Shown here: piece after piece, positions 56,241 through 64,000 of the stretch | Numbering within the stretch: the first letter of the stretch is position 1 | How the letters are laid out: every line of letters begins with the position of its first letter | Source of the DNA: Anaeramoeba flamelloides | Taxonomy: Eukaryota; Metamonada; Anaeramoebidae | DNA length: 64,000 bases | Direction: 5' to 3' | Assembly (NCBI GenBank): GCA_027625915.1 | Contig: JANTQA010000018.1 | Span: forward strand, 782,501-846,500 | Translations under genes and position numbers: made by a program | Notes under the pieces: model-generated | The model's database searches: none | What the model saw: the letters and a program-made list of their open reading frames with translations, nothing else | What the model was told of the DNA's origin: nothing

Positions 56241-57791
56241 GTAAATTCCTTGGATTTTTTGAGTAAAATTTAATTTATAAAAGGAATTTGTTTAATATTG
56301 ATTGTGATTTTTCTCAATTTTTTTTGAACATTTTTTTTCTAATTTTGATCAATAAAAATTTACACCATTTTTAACTCAATTTTTGAGTTTCAAATACTTA
56401 GAGTGGATGTGTTTATTCTATACGCGGTTGTATTGGAAGTTACAAATTTGATTACTTCAAAATTCTCTCTTTACTAAATTAGATGACATATTTAACCTAA
56501 CCCTTCATAATCAATCCAAAACTCTATTTTTTGAGAAAAATTTTCTAATTTGATCCTTTATTTTTCGAATTTATTTTTGAATAATAGAACATCAAGAAAC
56601 AAAAAACAGCCTTCTTATGGTTTTATTATCAATTTCTTTGATCAGTTTAATATATAGGTCTTCGATAACAAAAAAAAAAACATGCTTTTTAATTTTCAAA
56701 ACACTGATTAAACTTTTCTTCACAGATACTATTTTGACAACAGTAGATGATTATCTTTGGTACATCATTTTTTGATCACAACAATCATCAACTTATAAAA
56801 CCCAAAGACTGATATTATTTGGTTTTCTTTTTATAAAGCAAGTGGTAACATCAACATGTTTTCATGATTTCAGAAATAATTTGTCAAAAAAATTTATTCA
56901 TTAATTATTTAATTTTTTATTGACAAAATTATTGATATTTTAACAACTAACCTACACTCCTAGATAAATTTAAGAAAAATATTTAAAAGCTTTGAAGTCT
57001 GAATATTGCTAATTCAACCTTTAAATTTATATCTAAATACGAATTATTTCTAAAAATGTTGGAGTTTTAACTACACCTTAGATCACATTAATTGACAAGT
57101 ATTAACAAATATTACTTTTTACTCATTTATCTTTTCTAGAAATTTAAACCAGAAGACACTTATTAGATTAACACCAAACAACAGTATACTTAAATTTTAT
57201 ACTTCTCATTAATAGACACAAATCCCATCAAGCCTATTTGACAATTTTTTCTTGAATAATAATCCAAAAAAGTTACTTTGTCAATAATTCTCTCATCTAA
57301 ATTTCAATTACAAACAATTCCAATTTTTGAAGATCATTACTTTTTTCAATTGTACAGCAGTACAAGCAACCAATATATTGCTTTTCATCTAATACTACCT
57401 TGACAGAAGTCAAATATTACTTTTGACAAATATGTCTAAAGTGTTTTTCAACCTCAAAGAGAAATACAAAATTTAAAAAGGGTAATATTTAACCGAAATT
57501 TTTACCCAATTAACATTTAAAACAGCCTTTAATCAAAAATTGTTTTTTCCCAAACAAAAAAGTGTTTTACGAAAAAGCTTATCTTTCAAAAATGCAACTC
57601 AGATTTACATTTTTTTGGTAAAAATAATTTAAAATTTGTTCCTTTTTATCCAAATACGATTTTTGGTTTTGATAAAATTGACCCAAATTTTTGGTTGGTA
57701 CAACTCCAAAAGAAAACTTAACAACTAAAAAGTTCAAAACTTTTTGTGTTTTTCAAGAAATAAAAAAAAAAAATATCTTTCTGGTTTTAGA
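56241..57791. other. No gene seen; two decayed repeat traces
   Basis: 56390-56520 resembles an arm of the hairpin at 62058-62428 (ACGC..TTG, AAGTTA.AAATTT, TTTAACC..AACCCTT). 56600-56730 resembles 34580-34730. The end, TTTCTGGTTTTAG at 57778-57790, is a good 3' splice site just before the next ATG, so a 5'-UTR intron is possible. Confidence 0.45.
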
Positions 57792-58922
57792 ATGTCTGAA
57801 GAAAGAATTTTGAGTAAAACACAAAATCGTAATCTCAAGAAAAGAAAGAAAGTGCTTCAGAAGTTTAAAAAATTAGGTTTCAAAAGAAAACAATCCAAAA
57901 ACGAATCAATAAAAAACGAAATCCAATTAGACACCAAAACCAAAAACGAGTCCCTGCAACAACAAGAAGAAATCCAATTTAATTGGAACACGTCAATAAC
58001 TAAAAGAAATCAGAAAAAAGAAATGAAAGAAAATAGCACAAGCAAGGAAGATGATCTCTCGAATGTTCGCTTTGAAAATGGCACTGAGAAACCAAAACAG
58101 CAAACAAACGAAAGTGAGAACAATAATGATGGGGACAATGAAAAAAAAGAAACGTACATTGTTCTCAAAGAAGATTTTGAGGACAAAGAAAGCCAAGAGA
58201 ACCAAGAAAATGAAAAAAACAAAGAAAACGACATTGACCATGAAAAAGAAAAAAACAAAAATGCTGAAAATGGTAAAAGTGAAAAAAAAGATGAGAAAAA
58301 GAGAAACAAAACGGTAAAAGAGAACAAAAAAAAAAAGAATAAATTGAAAAAAAAATGGGCACTAACTTCCAAACTGAGTTCTGTTCTCTCTCACAATTCA
58401 CCGTTCATCAAAAAAAAAAAAAGTAAACAAGAAAACAAAATAGAGAAAGATAAAGAAAAAGATAAAGTAAATGCAAAAGAAAAAGACAAAGACAAAGAAA
58501 GAGATCAAAAACAAAGCCTTAACAATAAAATAAAACAAAAGGAAGATACTTTGGAAAAAAAAATTCATTCAAATAAATGTGATCTAACCCACGAAACAAC
58601 AAAAACCAAAACACAAAACCAAAGAAATACAGCGAATATAAAAAATCCAGATGAAAAACCTACACACTTATGGCTACCAATGGTAATGAAATCCAATTCT
58701 GAGCTACTTGAATTAAGGGAACGATCAAGAAATTTAACAGGTTTGATGTCGTTTGGAAGACTATACAAACGAGGACAAACCGAGTCAAAGCAACAGATAG
58801 GCGGCGAACAAAAGCTTACTCAAATGTTAATTGAATACTTAGAAAGTGAGGGTTATGCTGAAGCTTCACAAATACTTCAGCAAGAAAGCCAAGTCAAAAG
58901 TAATCATTCGACAATCTCTTGA
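57792..58922 (+). CDS. Charged protein ending in a LisH motif
   Basis: 376 residues from ATG (MSEERILSKTQNRNLKKRKK). I reject the longer reading from 57744 because it starts on TTG and contains a 3' splice site. Residues 1-310 are K/E/N-rich and probably disordered, with the only hydrophobic patch at WALTSKLSSVLSHNSPF near 194-210. The C-terminus has a conserved-looking LRERSRNLTGLMSFGRLYKR segment, then LTQMLIEYLESEGYAEASQI at 342-361, which fits the LisH dimerisation motif (L-x-x-x-I-x-x-Y-L-x-x-x-G-Y-x-x-x-A). It stops four codons after a possible donor (AAAA/GTAATC at 58900), so it could also be the first exon of a longer gene; Dictyostelium RasGEFA is a known LisH-bearing RasGEF. Confidence 0.7.
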   Translation: MSEERILSKTQNRNLKKRKKVLQKFKKLGFKRKQSKNESIKNEIQLDTKTKNESLQQQEEIQFNWNTSITKRNQKKEMKENSTSKEDDLSNVRFENGTEKPKQQTNESENNNDGDNEKKETYIVLKEDFEDKESQENQENEKNKENDIDHEKEKNKNAENGKSEKKDEKKRNKTVKENKKKKNKLKKKWALTSKLSSVLSHNSPFIKKKKSKQENKIEKDKEKDKVNAKEKDKDKERDQKQSLNNKIKQKEDTLEKKIHSNKCDLTHETTKTKTQNQRNTANIKNPDEKPTHLWLPMVMKSNSELLELRERSRNLTGLMSFGRLYKRGQTESKQQIGGEQKLTQMLIEYLESEGYAEASQILQQESQVKSNHSTIS

Positions 58923-59162
58923 TTTCGTTTCTTTTTTTTTTTTTTTTTTTTTTTTTATAACTTTTTTTCACCCTCTTTTCCCTTTTAACTCCCCTTCCGT
59001 TTATGCTTGACCGAGAAACCAACTTTTTTTCAATCTCACTTTTGAAATTCTCTTCAGACACGCAAAAAGTGTACTGTTGTTCAAATGACCCATCTGTTAC
59101 GATGAAAATTTAATCAAAAAAAAAAATAAACTCGAAATTTTACCTTTTTTAATATCCAGTGG
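58923..59162. other. 3' flank with long T run
   Basis: About 26 T at 58931-58956 directly behind the stop codon, then a C/T-rich stretch. AAAAAATAAACTC at 59120 could be a polyadenylation word. Confidence 0.5.
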
Positions 59163-60001
59163 CCAAAAAACAGGTTTTATTTGAAACACCTGTTTTAAGG
59201 CGGGTGGATGTTTGAAATGAATTCTTCAGATAAACTGTAAATGCTCCCCTTTTATCTTGGTTAAGACTCTTACAATCTTTTATCCCACAATTAAAATAAA
59301 TTTTTTTTGCAAAAAAAATGTAGTGAGTTTTTTTGGTTTTTATTTTTTGTTTTACTCAAAATATCACATCCCAAGCCCTTAGAAATACACCAAAGACGAT
59401 ATTTATCTTATTGAGTTTTCATTTAGGCCAGTTATTACTGTTATTTTTCAATTAATAAATGAAAAATTTTTATTTCAAATTCCCAAATTGTTTTTCTACT
59501 CTCTTAACGATATAAGTTGAAAAAAAACCCAAGATCTTTAAAAAATAAATTAGAAATGATATTTCAAGTCCTCTCAAATGTTTTTTTGCTGTTTCTTAGT
59601 TGCGAAAAACACAATATCCTCTCACAAAAACCAATGAAAAACGATATTTTGAGAAATTTAATTCGGCTTTCTTATTAAACTTTGAAATAAAATGTTAGCG
59701 AGTATAATTTGATTTTAACAGTAGTACAAAAGTACTAATAATTCACTAAACTTGAATGATTTCCCATAAATCAATACCACTTTTCATTATGACTCTGTGG
59801 TAAGTAGGTATTTAGAATAGAACAAAAAGCAAAAACTGAAAAAACTCACTACATTTTTTGCAAAAAAAAATTTATTTTAATCGTGAGATAAAAGATCGTA
59901 AGAGTCTTAACCAAGATAAAAGAGGAGAATTTGTAGTTTATCTGAAGAATTTATCAAGAACCACCCTTAAAACCGGTGTTTCAAATAAAACCTTTTTTTG
60001 G
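59163..60001. mobile_element. Foldback element with about 165-bp inverted repeats
   Basis: Arms 59163-59334 and 59839-60001 are complementary over most of their length. Examples are GGTTTTATTTGAAACACC against GGTGTTTCAAATAAAACC, and TAAGACTCTTAC against GTAAGAGTCTTA. Ends read CCAAAAAA and TTTTTTTGG. The 500-bp interior has no coding capacity. It abuts LINE copy 3 at a point internal to the LINE, so it probably interrupted or truncated it. Confidence 0.75.
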
Positions 60002-60539
60002 TTGTATCAAAAGATTTGAAAAAAATAAAATATTTAGGTATTTATTTAGATAAAATTTCACATATAATTTATAATTTAAAAAAATAAAAAGAAGCATTTA
60101 ATAGTTCTAAACAATTATTTAATAACAATTCTCTGAACAATAACTTAAAAATAAGATTATTTAAATCTTTTTTATTAACCCCATTAACATATGGATTAGA
60201 AATTTTTAATTATGAAATAAAAACTTTAAATTACAAAAATACTTGGATACATACATTCGTCTATTACTAAAATACTCAAAATAAACAGAAAAACACGCCA
60301 AGTGTTATTTCCAAAACATAATTTATAATCGAAAATATGATAATTTCTGTTAATAAAAAAAAATCCAAATTCAAAAAAAAATTGATAATTTATCTCTTCC
60401 TTATTTGGAAAAATTAATAAAATTCAATCAACGAAGAAACAATATAATCAATTGGCATTCAAAAGATTTAATTGAATTAAAAAAAGAAATTTATAAATAC
60501 ACTTATAATGAATTATGGAATTCCAAGAGCTGGAAATAT
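60002..60539 (+). mobile_element. LINE fragment, copy 3
   Basis: Starts at V-S-K-D-L-K-K-I-K-Y-L-G-I-Y-L-D-K, colinear with copy 1 from about 3095, and ends at AAGAGCTGGAAATATC before R1. Many stops. Confidence 0.75.
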
Positions 60540-61064
60540 CGTTAGGTTTTCTTGAGTTTTCTATTTATTTGGAAAACCTCAAAAAAACCTAGAACACTCA
60601 ACAAATAAAATATAAAACCTCAAAAAAACTAGAACACTTCACAAATAAATAGAAAACCCAATAAAACATAGAACACTTAACAAATAAAATTTAAAACATT
60701 AAAAAAACCTAGAACACTTAACAAATAAAACAGAAAACCTCAAGAAAACCGCCGTTAGCTTTTTTTTTAATTTAAGAAATAAACCGCCATTAGCTTTTCC
60801 AGAATTTAAAAGAATTGAGTCAAATCTAGATTTTTCTCTATTCTTTTGAATTTTGGAAAGGCTAGGCACTCTACGGCACTTTTCGTTATTTTTTTTTAAT
60901 TCAATTGAAAAAAGGAAATTTATTGAATTTTCTGTTTATTTCTGGAATTAAAAAAAAAAAACGCCGTTAGCTTTTCCAGAATTTAAAAGAATTGAGTAAA
61001 ATCTTTATTAAGTATTCAATATATTTCAAAAATTAAAAAAAAACCTAGGCACTCTACGGCACTT
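60540..61064 (+). repeat. R1 hairpin repeat array with internal minisatellite
   Basis: Starts CGTTAGGTTTTC, passes through four or five copies of a roughly 40-bp unit (AACCTAGAACACTTAACAAA and variants, 60580-60750), then CGCCGTTAGC and two full stems with CCAGAATTTAAAAGAATTGA-type arms, each closed by CTAGGCACTCTACGGCACTT (60862 and 61045). Confidence 0.75.
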
Positions 61065-61509
61065 TCTAAAATTCTAAATATATTGAGTGTTTTTGATCCT
61101 AAATATTATGTGGGAAAGATTATAACTCATCATATAACTTTTCATTAAGAAATGAAAAACCAAAATTCTTAGGGCACATTGAGAAAAAGAACAATGCTCA
61201 TATTGATCTCCAATTGAAGATCCAAGGAAAATTCCAATAGATATCAATATTATTTTTCTACAATTATTTTCACACTTCCAGTAACATTAGAATATTTCAT
61301 TTTTAAACAGTGACTCTAGAAATTGTCGTAATAAAAAAAAATTGCAAAAGAATTGCATGTCAAAAAAAATATCAAAGAAAAAAAAATTAAAGCAAAAAAA
61401 TGATTTCAATTTTGAAATATCGAAATAAATTATTTCTTCGAATATCCATTCAAATCCATTAAAACATGTAATTCGCTCTTCCAACTGGTCCCCTTTGACA
61501 GGGAAATAG

Positions 61510-61510
<1 letters not shown>
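61065..61510. other. No gene seen
   Basis: A 65-codon minus-strand frame at 61287-61484 begins ATG-free and is F-rich; no motif. LINE copy 3 does not resume after R1. Confidence 0.4.

Positions 61511-61511
<1 letters not shown>

Positions 61512-61548
<37 letters not shown>
61512..61548. repeat. (AT)n microsatellite
   Basis: An uninterrupted run of about 18 AT units. Confidence 0.95.
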
Positions 61549-61552
<4 letters not shown>

Positions 61553-61572
61553 TATTCAGCACACTTTATAAA

Positions 61573-62630
61573 GTAAATTCTAAAATTTTGGACACAGTTT
61601 AAAATAATTTAAAGAATATCAATACCACACTTTACATTCAATTTGGAAATAATTTTGATTTTAACAAGATATTTTTATCATTTTTTTTTGTCTTTTCGGT
61701 TTTTTTTTCATTTCCTTTTTTCCAATTACATAATCTATTCCATTAGATCAGAAAAAACTTTTTCAATGATAAATATAAAATTAAAGCTAAGTTCGGTTAA
61801 ATAGAAAAATCACATAAAATTAGTTGATGATATCTTATCATTTGATCGATCAAATAATTGATGGTGAAATTTCAACAAATTTTGTAAATACTTTTTTTTG
61901 TTTTGTGTTTTTCATCATTTTGGAACCCACAGATTTTTTATTTTTTCATTTTGATATTGTTTTCTTTTATTTGGTTAAAAATAATTATAAATAAAAACAT
62001 TAATACTTGGAAACTTAAATGTGATTGGATATTATGTTTTGATAAAATACAATAAATTTTAGAAAACTAAATTGAGTTTTAAATTCTTCGATATAACTAT
62101 GTCTATTCTAGACGCTCTTTGAATTCGGAGTTATAAATTTAGTCCCTTCAAAATCCACACATTAACAGATTAAATTACTTTTTCATTTAACCCTTAACAA
62201 TAAATCCAAAAATACAAAAAAAATCTAGTTTTCTTTTTTCTCTTTTTGATGATGTGTGTGTTCAAATTTTTGGAATGAATTTATTGTTAAGGGTTAGACG
62301 ACTTTGTCATTTAATCTGTTAATGTGTGGATTTTGAAGGGACTAAATTTATAACTCCGAATTCAAAGAGCGTCTAGAATAGACATAGTTATATCGAAGAA
62401 TTTTAAACTCAATTTAGTTTTCTAAAAAAAAGAGGGAAAAATAAAGTGTCTATATAAAATAAGAAGTGTAAAAAAAAAATGAAAAAAGAAAAGAATGAAG
62501 AGATAAAAAAATGACAAAGTTAAAAATAATTGATGTGAGAAACCTCAAGTATTTTGGTATAAATTAATTTGTGTGTGTGGGTGATTTAGTTTTGAGCTTC
62601 TTTTTCCTAATAATTTTTGGAATGGAGTTT
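61573..62630. mobile_element. Non-autonomous mariner-like element, family B, copy 3
   Basis: Left end GTAAATTCTAAAATTTTGGA is a decayed family B end. CACTTTACATTC.ATTTGGAA and AATAATTTTGATTTT match 1341-1375; TATCTTAT.ATTTGATCGATC matches 1540. A right-end-like TGTGTTCAAATTTTTGGAAT sits at 62257, inside the loop of the hairpin at 62058-62428. Sequence after 62430 again resembles 1980-2200. Confidence 0.5.
62058..62428. repeat. Large palindrome with 155-bp arms
   Basis: 62058-62212 and 62268-62428 are complementary: TTTAGAAAACTAAATTGAGT on the left against ACTCAATTTAGTTTTCTA on the right, and TCTATTCTAGACGCTCTTTG against its complement. Only a few mismatches lie in the outer 110 bp; the inner part has decayed more. 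The loop is about 55 bp. Confidence 0.9.
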
Positions 62631-62674
62631 ATATTGAAAATTTGATTAAATTATTATTTTTTTCGAAAAAAAAT

Positions 62675-62977
62675 ATGACACTTACTCACAAAACCCTTGA
62701 TTCAAAAATAATTGTATTCATAAAATTGAAAACCTTCAATTCATCTTCAACTGATAAAATACTTTTTAAAATTTTTCAAAAAAAAGCTACTACTTTTAAA
62801 CTTTATGAAATATCTTCCAATAGTAAAATATTAAGCAAGGTTAATATAAATATACCCCACTTTTTTTTTTTTTTTTTGATGATAAATAGAAATCCATTAG
62901 AAAATACTAATTACCCGGTTACTTCAAATTTCTATTCATTAAATAAATACTTTTTTTTATATAAATGCAAAACTTAA
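62675..62977 (+). other. Candidate exon before the LysM exon, unresolved
   Basis: Open for 100 codons from ATG (MTLTHKTLDSKIIVFIKLKT). Up to 62839, just before AAG/GTTAAT, the composition looks protein-like (TDKILFKIFQKK, TFKLYEISSNSKILSK); beyond that it becomes F/N/Y-rich. Its phase at that donor (0) does not fit the next exon (which needs 1), so the link is not proven. Confidence 0.3.
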
Positions 62978-63182
62978 TTAAGAGTTTCATTATCATAACA
63001 AGAAAAAAAAAAATATAATTCCAAAAACATATTTTTTGTCTTACTTTATTTTGGGTTTGTTGGTTTTAAATTTGTTTACAATCAATATCATATAATTAAT
63101 AAATAATTGGAGATTTTTTTTTTTTTCATTACAAAATGTTTTTAAATATTAATATTTCTTTTTTTCTTTTATTTATTTAAAG

Positions 63183-63342
63183 GGGTCTATCATTACAAAA
63201 ATAAGGATACGTTGTCAAGTTTATTAAACTTATCTGTTCAAAATGTTGATGATATTTGGAATGTCAATGCAGATAGCTTGGTAATAAATAAAGATTTTGA
63301 TATAGATGAAGTAAAAATTAAAGAACGAACAAGTAAATTTTT
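63183..63342 (+). CDS. LysM-like exon of a gene running out of the window
   Basis: Between a pyrimidine-rich acceptor (TTTATTTAAAG, 63172-63182) and a consensus donor GTAAGT (63343) only one frame is open. It reads VYHYKNKDTLSSLLNLSVQN, then V-D-D-I-W-N-V-N-A-D-S-L-V-I-N-K-D-F-D-I. This fits the LysM fold pattern (h-x-V/Y-x-x-x-D-T-L-x-x-L-A..., then I-x-x-x-N, then D-S-L-x-x-x). In eukaryotic cytosolic proteins LysM often precedes a TLDc domain (OXR1/NCOA7). Exon phases are 1 in and 2 out. Two possible following acceptors (63393 and 63498) both lead to stops within about 20 codons, so the gene's end is unresolved. Confidence 0.5.
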
Positions 63343-64000
63343 GTAAGTTTATTTTTTTTTTTCTCTTTTTCTTTTTCTTTTATTTTTTTTAAGGAATTTC
63401 TTCTATTTTTTCATCATTTAACTGATAATCATTATTTTTTTAAAGTTTTTTTTTATAATTATTAATGTTTTAATTTATTCAAAAATTAATCCTTAAAGGT
63501 TTTCCTTCTCCTCAAGTAATCTTGACATTTTAATAAATCAACATTATTAAATTATTGTATTAATAAATTTGAACAAAACTGTTCAAATAGGCTAAATAAT
63601 ATGAGATTCAAGAAATTATCAAAAAGAAAAAAAAAAATGAAATTCTTCTCAAAAAGACAAATTTAATATAAAATCAGTTTAATGAATAATTTTATTAATT
63701 TATTCAGACTTTTCAATTGAGATTATATAAATTTTTTTTATTTTGCATTATTTGCTCAATTTTTAATAAGAATTTTGAAATTAGATTTTATTACTTTTTC
63801 TTAAAATCTAATAAATATAGCGATTTTAAAAATTCCCTTTGGGAAATAAAATAATTGAATCATTATAAATAGTTGGTTTGTTAATAAATTTTCAAAATAA
63901 TTTAGATCGTGTAATATATATATTTTTTTAATTACATCAACTAATTTCAAAGTTAGTTAACACAATACATATTTAATTAGAATATTAAATATATTAAGTA
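63343..64000. other. Intron or 3' flank of the LysM gene
   Basis: Starts with GTAAGT and continues AT-rich to the window's end. No further exon can be called with confidence. Confidence 0.4.

Noticed and set aside
57744-57791. Upstream extension of the LisH protein (16 extra codons)
   Set aside because: Begins on TTG and crosses TTCTGGTTTTAG, a splice acceptor; the ATG at 57792 is better.
62675-62839. Joining this open stretch directly to the LysM exon
   Set aside because: Phase 0 at 62840 leads to a stop 15 codons into the next exon; phases do not agree.
1-64000. CRISPR array, operon structure or bacterial ribosome binding sites
   Set aside because: No regularly spaced identical repeats, and spliceosomal introns and pol III signals show the DNA to be eukaryotic.

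Overview
The window looks like nuclear DNA of a very AT-rich, free-living, probably amoeboid protist. It has GT-AG spliceosomal introns from about 85 bases to 5.4 kb, standard stop codons, a pol III tRNA gene, and a RasGEF, PAS, LisH, PH-like and coiled-coil gene set. Most of its length is dispersed repeat, and some proteins carry long K/E/Q/N-rich tracts. Anaeramoeba is my best guess for the genus, but with low confidence: no rRNA or other species marker is present.

Layout. 1-5.2 kb is repeat: a mariner-like non-autonomous element, two LINE remnants in opposite orientation, and a terminal-inverted-repeat MITE. 5.8-6.45 kb holds the last exon of a RasGEF gene. A tRNA-Lys(UUU) lies at 7.96 kb. 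8.7-15 kb is repeat and satellite. 15.2-17.6 kb (minus) encodes a long coiled-coil protein with a CC1-box-like start and a hydrophobic C-terminal tail. 18-22 kb is nested repeat. 22.4-24.9 kb is a complete hAT transposon with an 8-bp target duplication and an open two-exon transposase. 25.6-32.5 kb (plus) is one MBOAT lysophospholipid acyltransferase gene whose two exons are separated by a 5.4-kb intron full of transposons. 35.7-36.7 kb is a single-exon class I fructose-bisphosphate aldolase. 39.0-42.2 kb (minus) is a protein of about seven consecutive PH-like modules, interrupted by one +1 frame break at a homopolymer. 47.4-47.9 kb is a run of three hairpins. 48.3-49.2 kb (minus) is a small multi-exon PAS gene. 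49.7-57 kb is nested repeat, including a mariner inside a hairpin repeat and an antisense LINE. 57.8-58.9 kb is a charged protein ending in a LisH motif. 59.2-62.6 kb is again foldback, LINE and repeat. 63.2 kb carries one LysM-like exon of a gene that probably runs out of the window.

The genes do not form one pathway. Aldolase is central glycolysis, the MBOAT enzyme is phospholipid remodelling, and the RasGEF, PAS, LisH, PH-like and coiled-coil products look like signalling and trafficking proteins. The strongest unexplained signal is a family of modular hairpins (here called R1). Each module sits between a (C/G)GTTAGG-type start and a CCTAGGCACTCTACGGCACT-type end. At least seven copies occur, three at the same internal site of a LINE family and two inside another repeat family that also has an uninterrupted copy in the window. 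The tandem PH-like protein is the most interesting coding find.

All alignments between repeats were done by eye, so edges are approximate unless a target duplication or splice site fixes them.
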